DNA of 64,000 nucleotides from Burkholderiaceae bacterium (GCA_016790515.1 JAEUOY010000116.1:1-64000); one strand, 5' to 3'. Positions 27,869-36,261 are shown, counted from the stretch's first letter. The notes: generated from the sequence alone by a model not told the origin. A program made the numbers and translations.

Positions 27869-28617
27869 CGATCAAGCTGCTGGTCAGCGTGCGCAGCGTC
27901 GCCGAGGCCTTGCTGGCCGCACGCGGCGGCGCCGATTTCATCGACCTGAAGGAGCCCGGCCAGGGCGCGCTCGGCGGCCTGCCGCCGGCCACCATCGCGG
28001 CCATCGTCGCCGCGCTGCGTGCCGCGCCCGGCGGCCCGCCGATCAGCGCCACCATCGGCGACGTGGCGATGTCCGAGCTGGCCGAGATCGTCCGTCGGGT
28101 GCAGGCGGTGGCCGCCTGCGGCGTCGACTATGTCAAGGTCGGCATCGAGCCGGTGCCTGCCGCGGCCGGGGTGCTCGAGGCGCTGGCCGGCTGCGGCCAC
28201 CCGGTGGTGCCGGTGTTCATCGCCGACCGCGGCATCGACGGCAGGCTGCTGCAGCAGGCGCTGGGCCTGGGCTTTCCCGGGCTGATGGCCGACACCGCCG
28301 ACAAGCGCGCCGGCAGCCTGTTCGACCTGCTTCCCGAGCCGGCGCTGCGGGCGCTGGTGGCGCAGGTGCGCGAGTGCGGCGCGATGGTCGGGCTGGCCGG
28401 CGCGCTTCGGCTCGGGCACCTGCCGGCATTGCGGGCGCTGGCGCCCGACTTCGCCGGCTTTCGCAGCGCGGTGTGCGCGGGCGACCGCGGCGGCGCGCTC
28501 GACCCGGCGCGGCTGGCAGCGCTGGTGCACGGGCTGCGTTCGGCCACCGATCAGGGCGAGGAGCCGCGACCTTCGCCGATCAGCCAGCTGCGCACGGCCG
28601 TCACGTCGTCCTTGTGA
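27865..28617 (+). CDS. mfnB: (5-formylfuran-3-yl)methyl phosphate synthase
   Basis: A 250-residue TIM-barrel MfnB, making the furan phosphate of methanofuran-type cofactors from two glyceraldehyde 3-phosphates. The two Lys-bearing motifs are present: FIDLKEPGQGALG near residue 32 and LMADTADKRAGSLFD near residue 147. This points to synthesis of a methylofuran used by the Fhc complex. Its last 67 bp overlap the 3' end of the convergent kinase gene on the other strand. Confidence 0.88.
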   Translation: MTIKLLVSVRSVAEALLAARGGADFIDLKEPGQGALGGLPPATIAAIVAALRAAPGGPPISATIGDVAMSELAEIVRRVQAVAACGVDYVKVGIEPVPAAAGVLEALAGCGHPVVPVFIADRGIDGRLLQQALGLGFPGLMADTADKRAGSLFDLLPEPALRALVAQVRECGAMVGLAGALRLGHLPALRALAPDFAGFRSAVCAGDRGGALDPARLAALVHGLRSATDQGEEPRPSPISQLRTAVTSSL

Positions 28618-29150
28618 ACCAGGTCGATGGGAAAGACCGCGCGGCTGGCGCGCGCGACGAAGCTGCGGTCGAGCACGCCGGCTTGGCCGAGATCGGCCAG
28701 CGGCAGGGCCGGCTGCAGCGGGCAGGACTTCACCAGCACCAGGCGCTCGGCGTTGAGCGTGATGGCCAGTTCCAGCGCCATGCTGTCGGCGCTGTTGTCC
28801 CAGCTGGTGTCGGGCGTCGGGCGTGGACTGGTCTTGTCCAGCGGCAGCCACAGCGCGGTGTGGCCGGCGTGCAGCACGCGCAGCAGGTCGACCCGGCGCG
28901 TGGCCAGCCGCAGCGAGGGCAGCAGCCCGTGCGCCATGTAGGCGCTCTGGGCCATCGCCAGCACCGCCATGTTGTGCGCCGCCAGGTCGTCGAACTGCCA
29001 CCGCGCCTGGGCCTGGCGCACCTCGTCGGCAAAGCTGCCGCCGCCGCAGACGATGGTCACGCGGCCGCGGCCCAGCTCGGCGAGCATCTCCAGCCAGAGC
29101 AGCCACTGCGGCTCCTGCGCGAGGCTGCCGCCGAGCTTGACGATCCACAT
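28551..29150 (-). CDS. amino acid kinase-like protein (MfnE-like)
   Basis: A 199-residue AAK-fold protein: WIVKLGGSLAQEPQ at the start, VTIVCGGGSFADEVRQAQ, then TLNAERLVLVKSCPLQ. Archaeal MfnE, a member of this fold, phosphorylates the furan intermediate made by MfnB. The position beside mfnB and an mfnF homologue supports the same role here (inference). It directly follows the mfnF homologue with a TGATG stop-start overlap and converges on mfnB with 67 bp of antisense overlap. Confidence 0.78.
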   Translation of the reverse strand: MWIVKLGGSLAQEPQWLLWLEMLAELGRGRVTIVCGGGSFADEVRQAQARWQFDDLAAHNMAVLAMAQSAYMAHGLLPSLRLATRRVDLLRVLHAGHTALWLPLDKTSPRPTPDTSWDNSADSMALELAITLNAERLVLVKSCPLQPALPLADLGQAGVLDRSFVARASRAVFPIDLVHKDDVTAVRSWLIGEGRGSSP

Positions 29151-30265
29151 CAGGCTGCACCCTCGCTCGTGTGGCGCGCGCCCGTCGACGCGCGGCCGAG
29201 GGCCTGGTCCAGCAGCACGGCGACGGCCACGCTGGGCGCGCAGACCTGGGCCCAGGCCGCCACCTGCGGCGGCGCGCCGGGCGCCAGGCGGGCCACCGCG
29301 CCGGCATAGGCCAGGCATCGCGCCCCGGGGTCGGCGATCTCGGGCACCAGGAAGTCGCCGCAACCGGCGGTCACCAGCACCGCCGCCGGCCCCAGGCCGT
29401 GCAGCGCGCCGACCCGCGCCAGCTGGCTCCGAATCTCGCGCACCTGCTCGGTTCGCCAGTGGGCGGCCAGGCGCTGCCAGTCGGCATCGCTGCCGTCGCG
29501 TGCATCGAGGCCGATCATGCGCGCCAGCCGCCGCCGGCTGGCCGGCAGCGTCTTGGCACCGCCGTCGGCGCTGGCCTGCTGGTCGTGTTCAGGGGCCAGG
29601 CCGCCGGTCAACCGGTAGACATCGGCGGTGGTGGCGAAGAACTCGTTCATCACGTTCAGCGCCCGGCCTTGCCAGGGCACGCGCGGGCCCAGGGCGCACA
29701 GCGGCGTTCGCACCACGCCCTGGTAGACCAGCTCGCCGCTGGCCAGGCGCTGGGCATCGCTGCGTGCAGTCGTCAGCACCCGGCCCCGGCCGAAGGCGAT
29801 CAGGTCGGTGGTCGTGCTGCCGATGTCGACCAGCACGCCTTCGTCGTCGGGCAATGCCTGGGCCGCATGGCGGGCGCCGGCCAGCCAGTTGGCCGAGGCG
29901 ATGGCCGCCCAGCGGTCGCCGGCCTCGGCGGCGCTGCACCAGGGCGCATCACCGGCGAAGAAGCGCAGCGCGGGCGCGTCGCCCAGGACCTCGCCCAGCA
30001 GGCCGGCGATTCGCTCGACGCCGTCCTGCCGGTGCTCGAACAGGTCGGCCAACTCGCCGGTCATCGTCACCGCGTGGCAGGCCCTGCCCAGGTCCGGCCA
30101 GCGCTGGCCGGCCAGGCGCAGCACATCGGCCAGGTGCTGCAGGCCCAGCCACAGCGGGCAGGGCCATTGCGCCACGTCCAGCACCCGGCCGTCGCGCAGC
30201 CGGCAGGCCTTGACATGGGCACCGCCGACGTCCCAGCCGAAGGTGTCGGCCGCCATCGCGTTCAC
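29150..30265 (-). CDS. MfnF homologue / H4MPT-linked C1 transfer pathway protein
   Basis: A 371-residue protein of the hydantoinase/oxoprolinase-like ASKHA group: FGWDVGGAHVKACRL near residue 9, GVLVDIGSTTTDLIAFGRG for nucleotide binding, and LVTAGCGDFLVPEI. Archaeal MfnF joins the furan and tyramine parts of methanofuran; the bacterial homologue is annotated as a C1-transfer pathway protein. Here it probably couples the furan to the amine part of methylofuran (inference). It is divergent from the HisA-like gene. Confidence 0.8.
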   Translation of the reverse strand: MNAMAADTFGWDVGGAHVKACRLRDGRVLDVAQWPCPLWLGLQHLADVLRLAGQRWPDLGRACHAVTMTGELADLFEHRQDGVERIAGLLGEVLGDAPALRFFAGDAPWCSAAEAGDRWAAIASANWLAGARHAAQALPDDEGVLVDIGSTTTDLIAFGRGRVLTTARSDAQRLASGELVYQGVVRTPLCALGPRVPWQGRALNVMNEFFATTADVYRLTGGLAPEHDQQASADGGAKTLPASRRRLARMIGLDARDGSDADWQRLAAHWRTEQVREIRSQLARVGALHGLGPAAVLVTAGCGDFLVPEIADPGARCLAYAGAVARLAPGAPPQVAAWAQVCAPSVAVAVLLDQALGRASTGARHTSEGAA

Positions 30266-30381
30266 GCCGGATCGCTGCCCGTCGGCAGCCGGTCGGGCGC
30301 AGCGGGTGCCGGGCGATACTCTGCCGCCGCCCCGCCCATCGCGCGGGATCCCGCAGCCCCTCTCACGGCCCAGGCCAGCCC

Positions 30382-31095
30382 ATGCAACTCATCCCAGTCA
30401 TCGACCTGATGCGCGGCCAGGTGGTGCGCGCGATCCGCGGCAACCGCCAGAGCTACCAGCCGATCGTCTCGCGCCTGTGCGAGGGCAGCGCGCCGGTGGC
30501 CGTGGCCCGCGCCCTGGTGGCGCATTGCGCTGCGCGCCAGCTGTACGTGGCCGACCTCGACGCGCTGCAGGGCGGTGCCGCGCAGACTGGCGTGCTGCAC
30601 GAGCTGCTGCGATCGCTGCCGGGCGTGGCGCTGTGGCTCGACGGCGGCTTCGGTGCGCCCGATGCCGACCTCGAACTGCGCCGGGCGCTGGGGGCCGATG
30701 CCGGGCGGCTGGTGACGGTGTTCGCCAGCGAGTCGCTGGCCAGCCCGGCGGCGTTGGCCGCCTGCTTCGGCGCCCCAGGGGCCCGCCAGCGCAGCGTGCT
30801 CTCGCTCGATCGCCGCGACGGCAGCCGGCTCGACGCCGCGCTCGCCTGGGACCAGCCGGCGGCGTGGCCCGAGCGGGTGATCGTGATGACGCTCGAACGG
30901 GTCGGCGCCGACGCCGGCCCCGACCTGGACACCCTGGCCGGATTGCGCCGCGCCTCGCCGGGCACCACCTTCATCGGCGCTGGCGGGATACGCGACGTCG
31001 GCGACCTGCGGCGCGCCGAGGCCGCCGGCGCGGCGGCCTGGCTGGTGGCCAGCGCCTTGCACGATGGGCGCATTCCGGCCGTGGGGCCGTCCTGA
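30382..31095 (+). CDS. HisA-like TIM-barrel protein of the C1 cluster
   Basis: A 237-residue barrel resembling ProFAR isomerase HisA: LIPVIDLMRGQVVRAIRGNRQSYQPI, YVADLDALQGG, LWLDGGFGAPDAD and FIGAGGIRDVGDLRRAE. The N-terminal catalytic Asp is kept. HisA-like genes sit in many bacterial H4MPT clusters apart from the his operon, so a cofactor-synthesis role is more likely than histidine synthesis. Its substrate is unknown. Confidence 0.8.
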   Translation: MQLIPVIDLMRGQVVRAIRGNRQSYQPIVSRLCEGSAPVAVARALVAHCAARQLYVADLDALQGGAAQTGVLHELLRSLPGVALWLDGGFGAPDADLELRRALGADAGRLVTVFASESLASPAALAACFGAPGARQRSVLSLDRRDGSRLDAALAWDQPAAWPERVIVMTLERVGADAGPDLDTLAGLRRASPGTTFIGAGGIRDVGDLRRAEAAGAAAWLVASALHDGRIPAVGPS

Positions 31096-31220
31096 GGCCG
31101 TTCTTGCGCAGCGCCCGGCGCGTGCTGCGAGGGTGGACATGGCGCTGGCTGCATCACGATTCATGCCACGCCTCGCCCGGGCCGTGAGGCCCGCCGCGGC
31201 GACCGGTGACGGCCGGAAAC

Positions 31221-31235
31221 GCCACACTGTGTGGC
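31221..31235. promoter_or_regulatory. perfect 15-bp palindrome upstream of fhcB
   Basis: GCCACAC-T-GTGTGGC is a perfect inverted repeat, about 126 bp upstream of the -12 element at 31361. That is a normal distance for an enhancer site of a sigma-54 activator. Its core ACA-N3-TGT recurs at 15550-15558 upstream of the mptG site. Confidence 0.45.
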
Positions 31236-31346
31236 AGATTTGCCCGGGACATGGGCAGACCCGGCCCGGCCCGCGGCGGCGGCGCGCGGTGCAGCCGGTG
31301 GCGGCCCGCGAAGCGTCGGGCTGGTCGCGACCGGCCGCGGGACCGG

Positions 31347-31362
31347 TGGCACATCGCTTGCG
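31347..31362 (+). promoter_or_regulatory. near-consensus sigma-54 promoter before fhcB
   Basis: TGGCAC-ATCGC-TTGCG matches the -24/-12 consensus TGGCAC-N5-TTGCW at every position but the last, with GG and GC exactly 10 bp apart. The predicted start is near 31373, two bases before the fhcB ATG, which would make the message practically leaderless. This is the best sigma-54 match I found in the window. Confidence 0.55.
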
Positions 31363-31374
31363 TCCTTCGCCGCC

Positions 31375-32697
31375 ATGACTGACCTCCCTGCCGCGGCTGC
31401 GCGGTCCGCCGACGCTGCCGGGCGCTGGATCTGTCCGTTCTGCCCGCTGCTGTGCGAGCAGCTCGCGGTCGCCGCCGATCCGGTTCGCCTGGCCGGCGGC
31501 GACTGCCCGCGTGCCGCGGCGCGCCTGGCGCGGCAGTTCGACGGCGTCGCCGGGCCGATGGTCGACGGCCGGCCGGCCTCGCCGGCCGAAGCGGTCACGG
31601 CGGCGGCCGCGATCCTGCGGCGGAGCCGCCAGCCGCTGTTCGGCGGCCTGGGCACCGACGTGAGCGGCGCGCGCGCGCTGTTCCGGCTGGCCAGTGCCAC
31701 CGGCGCGATTGCCGACAGCGCCCAAGGCCCGGCGTTGATCGAGGGCCTGCGCGCGCTGCAGGACCGCGGCGGCTTCACGACCACGCTGGCCGAACTGCGG
31801 ACCCGGGCCGACCTGGTGCTGTGCCTGGGCGGGGTGTTCGCCGATGCGGCACCGCTGTTCCTCGACCGCTGCCTGCTGCCGCCGCGCAGCGCCGGGCTGG
31901 CCGGCGATCCGCCGCCACGCCAGGTGGTGGTGCTCGGCGCGTCGCCGGCCGACGCCGCGGCGCTGGCGCGGCTGGCCAGCGCACCCGGCATCGCGCTGCA
32001 GCAGGTCTCGCTGCAGGGCGACCTGCACGACACGGTGGCGCTGCTCGCCGCGCTGGTCGCCGGGCGCGCGGTGCCCGCTGCGCCGCCCGCGCTGCGGGCG
32101 CTGGCGCAGGCGCTGCGCGCGGCGCGCTACGGCGTGATCGTCGGCGCGCCGGGCGGGCTGCCGGCGCAGGGCGCGCTGCTGATCGAAGCCGTGCACCGGC
32201 TGGTCGACACGATCAACGACGACACCCGTGCCGCGGCGCTGTGGCTGGGCGGCGGCGAGGGCGCGGCCACCACCAACCAGGTGTTCACCTGGCTGTCGGG
32301 GCTGCCGCTGCGCAGCCGCAACGGCCCGGCCGGGCTGGAGCACCAGCCGGTCGCTTTCGACGCCCGGCGAATGCTCGACGACGGCGCGGTCGATTCGCTG
32401 CTCTGGGTGTCGAGCTTCGATGCGTCGCTGCTGCCGCCGGCCACGGCCTTGCCGTGTGTCGTGCTCGGCCCGCCGGCGCTCGGTGCGGCATGGCCGGCAG
32501 CGTCGGCGGGCGGTCCGACGGTGTTCATCCCGGTCGCCACGCCGGGCATCGACATTGCGGGCGACCTGTTCCGCACCGACGGCACGGTGCTGCTGCCGCT
32601 GCTGCCGCTGCCGCCCGGCACGGCGCGCGGCCTGCCCGCGTTGGCCGCGGTCCTGGCCGAGATCGAGGCCGCGCTGGCGACGGAGGCCACTGCATGA
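31375..32697 (+). CDS. fhcB: formyltransferase/hydrolase complex subunit B
   Basis: A 440-residue relative of formylmethanofuran dehydrogenase subunit B, part of the Fhc complex that turns formyl-H4MPT into formate through a furan carrier. The N-terminal Cys cluster WICPFCPLLCE survives, but the molybdopterin machinery of the archaeal enzyme is not expected in Fhc. LFGGLGTDVSGARALF and GGEGAATTNQVFTWLSGL are visible. No Shine-Dalgarno precedes ATG 31375; an in-frame GTG at 31231 is a less likely start. It overlaps fhcA by 4 bp. Confidence 0.9.
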   Translation: MTDLPAAAARSADAAGRWICPFCPLLCEQLAVAADPVRLAGGDCPRAAARLARQFDGVAGPMVDGRPASPAEAVTAAAAILRRSRQPLFGGLGTDVSGARALFRLASATGAIADSAQGPALIEGLRALQDRGGFTTTLAELRTRADLVLCLGGVFADAAPLFLDRCLLPPRSAGLAGDPPPRQVVVLGASPADAAALARLASAPGIALQQVSLQGDLHDTVALLAALVAGRAVPAAPPALRALAQALRAARYGVIVGAPGGLPAQGALLIEAVHRLVDTINDDTRAAALWLGGGEGAATTNQVFTWLSGLPLRSRNGPAGLEHQPVAFDARRMLDDGAVDSLLWVSSFDASLLPPATALPCVVLGPPALGAAWPAASAGGPTVFIPVATPGIDIAGDLFRTDGTVLLPLLPLPPGTARGLPALAAVLAEIEAALATEATA

Positions 32698-34397
32698 GCA
32701 GGCTGCGGCTGCGCGGCGGTCGCGTGATCGACCCGGCCCACCCCGGCAGCGGCGAGCCGCGCGACCTCGGCGTGGCCGACGGCCGCATCGTCGCGCTCGA
32801 CCCCGAGGCGCCGGTGGACCGCGAGATCGACGCCAGCGGCTGCGTGCTGATGGCCGGCGGCATCGACATGCACACCCACATCGGCGGCGGCAAGGTCAAC
32901 CTGGCGCGGCTGCTGATGACCGAGGACCACCGCGACGGCGTCAACCCGGTCGCCCCCGACCGCGCCGGCGCCGGCGCGCTGCAGGCGGCCTCCTGCGGCA
33001 GCTGCACCCCCGGCACGCTGGCCACCGGCTACCGCTATGTCGAGATGGGCTACACCGCGGCCTTCGAGCCGGCGATGGTGCCCAGCAACGCCCGCCACGC
33101 CCACATGGAGATGGGCGACACGCCGATCGTCGACCACGGCGCCTACGTGATGCTGGGCAACGACGAGCTGTTCCTGCAGTTGCTGGCCGAAGGCGGCGAG
33201 GCCGGGCGCAACTACGCGCTGCTGCGCGACTACACCGCCTGGACGCTGCACGCGACCAAGGCGCTGGGCGTCAAGATCGTCAATCCCGGCGGGATCTCGG
33301 CCTTCAAGTTCAACCAGCGCAGGCTGGACGTGAACGAGCGCCACGTGCACTGGCAGGTCACGCCGCGCCAGGTGCTGCACACGCTGGCGCGGGCGCTGCG
33401 CGAGCTGGGCGTGCCGCACCCGCTGCACATCCACGGCAGCAACCTGGGGGTGCCGGGCAACATCCGGTCGACGCTCGAGACCATCGAGGCGCTGGAAGGC
33501 CTGCCGGCGCACCTGACGCACATCCAGTTCCACGCCTACGGCAACGAGGGGCCGAAGAAGTTCTCGTCGGCGGCGCTGCAGCTGGCCGAGGCGATCAACG
33601 CCCATCCCGAGCTGAGCATCGACGTCGGCCAGATCATCTTCGGCCAGACCGTCACCGCCTCGGGCGACACGATGCGCCAGCATGCGAACGCCGGGTTGGC
33701 CAGCCCGCGCAAGTGGATCGGCAGCGACATCGAGGGCGTGGCCGGCTGCGGCGTGGTGCCGTTCCGCTACCGCGAGCAGAGCTACGTCAACGCGCTGCAA
33801 TGGGTGATCGGCCTCGAGATGTTCCTGCTGGTGAAGAACCCCTGGCAGGTGGTGCTGACCACCGACCACCCCAACGGCGGGCCGTTCACCAGCTACCCGC
33901 ACCTGATCCGGCTGCTGACGGACCGCAGCTTCCGCGACGAGCAGCTGGCCCGGCTGCATCCGGAGGTGGCCGCCCAGTGCGCACTGAGATCGATCAGCCG
34001 CGAGCTGACGCTCGACGAGATCGCGATCATGACGCGCAGCGGCCCGGCCCGGCTGCTGGGCCTGGCCGACCGCGGCCACCTGGGCGCCGGCGCCGCGGCC
34101 GACATCGCCGTCTACCGCGAGCAGGCCGACCGCGAGGCGATGTTCCGGACGCCCGAATGGGTGTTCAAGGACGGCCTGCTGGTCGCCGAACGCGGCCGCA
34201 TCACCGCGGCGCCGATCGGCGGCACGCATTTCGTCGCGCCCGGCTACGACCCGGCGATCGAGGCCGTGCTGCGGCGGCGCATGCCCGAGCACACCGGCAT
34301 CGGCTTCGACCAGCTGGTGATCGGCCACGACGAGCTGTGCCGCTGCTGCAACGGCGGCCGGCTGCTGCCGGCGGCGTGTTTCGAGGTGCCGGGATGA
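32694..34397 (+). CDS. fhcA: formyltransferase/hydrolase complex subunit A
   Basis: A 567-residue amidohydrolase-fold subunit, hydrolysing the formyl-furan to formate. Metal-site motifs are GIDMHTHIGGGKVN (HxH), HIHGSNLG, THIQFHAYG and VVLTTDHPNGGPFTSYP with the catalytic Asp. VKIVNPGGISAFKFNQ supplies the metal-bridging Lys region. Length and order (B-A-D-C) are as in other methylotrophs. An 88-bp structured gap separates it from fhcD. Confidence 0.95.
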   Translation: MSRLRLRGGRVIDPAHPGSGEPRDLGVADGRIVALDPEAPVDREIDASGCVLMAGGIDMHTHIGGGKVNLARLLMTEDHRDGVNPVAPDRAGAGALQAASCGSCTPGTLATGYRYVEMGYTAAFEPAMVPSNARHAHMEMGDTPIVDHGAYVMLGNDELFLQLLAEGGEAGRNYALLRDYTAWTLHATKALGVKIVNPGGISAFKFNQRRLDVNERHVHWQVTPRQVLHTLARALRELGVPHPLHIHGSNLGVPGNIRSTLETIEALEGLPAHLTHIQFHAYGNEGPKKFSSAALQLAEAINAHPELSIDVGQIIFGQTVTASGDTMRQHANAGLASPRKWIGSDIEGVAGCGVVPFRYREQSYVNALQWVIGLEMFLLVKNPWQVVLTTDHPNGGPFTSYPHLIRLLTDRSFRDEQLARLHPEVAAQCALRSISRELTLDEIAIMTRSGPARLLGLADRGHLGAGAAADIAVYREQADREAMFRTPEWVFKDGLLVAERGRITAAPIGGTHFVAPGYDPAIEAVLRRRMPEHTGIGFDQLVIGHDELCRCCNGGRLLPAACFEVPG

Positions 34398-34472
34398 GCG
34401 CTCCCGCACGGCCGCTCCGAAGGGAGCGCGTTCCTCCTGACCTCCAGGTATGGAGGTGGTCACGCAGTGACC
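34398..34472 (+). other. three consecutive RNA hairpins between fhcA and fhcD
   Basis: Stem 1: GCGCTCCC (34398-34405) with GGGAGCGC (34422-34429). Stem 2: ACCTCCA (34440-34446), GGTA loop, TGGAGGT (34451-34457). Stem 3: GGTCAC (34458-34463), GCA loop, GTGACC (34467-34472). All are perfect. They end just before the fhcD ribosome-binding site and have no U-tract, so they look like processing, stability or translation elements. Confidence 0.7.
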
Positions 34473-34485
34473 GGAGGGTGGTCCA

Positions 34486-35409
34486 GTGACCGGGGCGCTG
34501 ATCCAGAACGGCGTGACGATCGACGACACCTTCGCCGAGGCCTTCCCGATGAAGGCGACGCGGCTGCTGATCACCGCGCACAACCCGGCCTGGGCGCGGC
34601 ATGCGGCAGTGGCGGCCACCGGATTCGCGACCTCGGTGATCGCCTGCGGCTGCGAGGCCGGCATCGAGGCCGAACTGGCGCCCGGGCAGACCCCCGACGG
34701 CCGGCCCGGCGTCAGCGTGCTGCTGTTCGCGATGTCGGGCAAGGAGCTGGCCAAGCAGATCGAGCGCCGCGTCGGCCAGTGCGTGCTGACCTGCCCGACC
34801 ACCGCGGTGTTCGCCGGCATCGACGACGGCGAGGCGGTCCCACTCGGCAAGAACCTGCGCTTCTTCGGCGATGGCTGGCAGATCTCGAAGGTCATTGCCG
34901 GCCGGCGCTACTGGCGCATCCCGGTGATGGACGGCGAGTTCGTCGCCGAGGAGTCCTGCCGGGTGGTCAAGGCAGTGGGCGGCGGCAACCTGCTGCTGCT
35001 GGCGAGCGACACCGACGCCGCGCTGGCCGCGGCCGAGGCCGCGGTGGCGGCGATGCGCCGGCTGAGCGGCGTGGTGATGCCGTTTCCGGGCGGCATCGTG
35101 CGCTCGGGCTCCAAGGTCGGCAGCAAGTACGCCGGCCTCGGCGCGTCGACCAACGACGCCTTCTGCCCCGGCCTGCTGGGCCTGGCGAAACACAGCGAAC
35201 TGACGCCTGAAACGCGCTGCGTGATGGAGATCGTGATCGACGGCCTGACCGAGCACGACGTGGCCGCCGCGATGCGCGTTGGCCTGCAGGCCGGCATCGC
35301 GATCGGTGCCGCCGGCGGGCTGCAGCGCATCTCGGCCGGCAACTACGGCGGCAAGCTCGGGCCCTATCACTTCCACCTGCACAGGATCCTGGCCGGGGGC
35401 AATGCATGA
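34486..35409 (+). CDS. fhcD: formyltransferase/hydrolase complex subunit D (formyltransferase)
   Basis: A 307-residue Ftr homologue, moving the formyl group from formyl-H4MPT to the methylofuran carrier. Landmarks are NGVTIDDTFAEAFPMKATRLLITA, TGFATSVIACGCEAGIE, GKNLRFFGDGWQISK and FPGGIVRSGSKVGSKYAGLGASTNDAFCP. The start is GTG 34486 with GGAGGG 7 bases before it. An earlier GTG at 34467 is out of frame. It overlaps fhcC by 4 bp. Confidence 0.95.
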   Translation: MTGALIQNGVTIDDTFAEAFPMKATRLLITAHNPAWARHAAVAATGFATSVIACGCEAGIEAELAPGQTPDGRPGVSVLLFAMSGKELAKQIERRVGQCVLTCPTTAVFAGIDDGEAVPLGKNLRFFGDGWQISKVIAGRRYWRIPVMDGEFVAEESCRVVKAVGGGNLLLLASDTDAALAAAEAAVAAMRRLSGVVMPFPGGIVRSGSKVGSKYAGLGASTNDAFCPGLLGLAKHSELTPETRCVMEIVIDGLTEHDVAAAMRVGLQAGIAIGAAGGLQRISAGNYGGKLGPYHFHLHRILAGGNA

Positions 35410-36230
35410 CCGGTTTCAGCCTCACGCTGCGCCAGAGCCCGCCGCTGCGGGCCAGCCTGCGCGGCATCCTGCCCACTGCGCTGTCCGGGCTGACGGCCGC
35501 GCAGGTGGCCGCGCTGCCGGTCGGCCATGGCCGCGCCAACGTGGCGCTGGGCGAGTTCTTCGCGGTCGTGCCGCGCGACGACGACCGCCTGCTGCTCGAA
35601 GGCGACCTGGCCCGCTTCGACCATCTCGGCTGGCAGCTGGACGGCGGCAGCATCGAGGTCCGCGGCGGCGTCGGCGACCATGCCGGCGGAGCGATGTCGG
35701 GCGGCGAACTGGTCGTGCACGGCGACGCCCGCGACCTGGCCGGCTGCGAGATGGCCGGCGGCCGGCTCGAGATCCACGGCAGCGTCGGCGACTTCGCCGC
35801 CGGCAGCCTGCCCGGCAGCCTGGACGGCATGCGCGGCGGCGTGCTGCTGGTGCGCGGCAACGCGGGGCAGCGGTTGGCCGACCGCATGCGCCGCGGCAGC
35901 CTGCTGGTGTTCGGCGATGTCGGCGATTTCGCCGCCTCGCGGCTGGTGGCCGGCACGCTGGCGCTGGGCGGGCGCTGCGGCGCGCATCCCGGCTACGGCA
36001 TGCGGCGCGGCAGCGTGGTGCTGGCCGGCCCTGAGCCACGGCCCAGTGCCCCGCCGACCTTCGTGCCGGCCGGTGCCGATGCCGACGTCGCCTGGCAGCT
36101 GCTGGCGCGCGACCTGGCCCGCCTGGGCGGCGCCGGCAGCGTGTTCGCCGGCCTGCCGCAGCGGCGCATCCGCCGCTGGCTGGGCGACCTGGCCGCCGGC
36201 GGCCAGGGCGAGCTGATCCTGCCCGAATGA
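35406..36230 (+). CDS. fhcC: formyltransferase/hydrolase complex subunit C
   Basis: A 274-residue FwdC-like protein, made of a right-handed beta-helix built from repeated GG-x-x-x-V/I-x-G units (for example GGSIEVRGGVGDHAGGAMSGG and GGRLEIHGSVGDFAAG). It is a structural subunit of the Fhc complex. Residues from about 205 on form a less conserved C-terminal part. It ends the fhcBADC set and is followed after 31 bp by a fae paralogue. Confidence 0.93.
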   Translation: MTGFSLTLRQSPPLRASLRGILPTALSGLTAAQVAALPVGHGRANVALGEFFAVVPRDDDRLLLEGDLARFDHLGWQLDGGSIEVRGGVGDHAGGAMSGGELVVHGDARDLAGCEMAGGRLEIHGSVGDFAAGSLPGSLDGMRGGVLLVRGNAGQRLADRMRRGSLLVFGDVGDFAASRLVAGTLALGGRCGAHPGYGMRRGSVVLAGPEPRPSAPPTFVPAGADADVAWQLLARDLARLGGAGSVFAGLPQRRIRRWLGDLAAGGQGELILPE

Positions 36231-36261
36231 CCCCGATCCCCAACCCCCCCGGACCCGCAAG

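Noticed and set aside
31064..31378. Short plus-strand open frame (104 codons) between the HisA-like gene and fhcB
   Set aside because: Arg/Pro-rich, no ribosome-binding site, no similarity that I recognise, and it contains the palindrome and the sigma-54 site; better explained as control DNA.
34467..35210. GTG 34467 as a start for the gene after fhcA
   Set aside because: It leads into a different frame with no family features; GTG 34486 gives a full FhcD and has a good ribosome-binding site.
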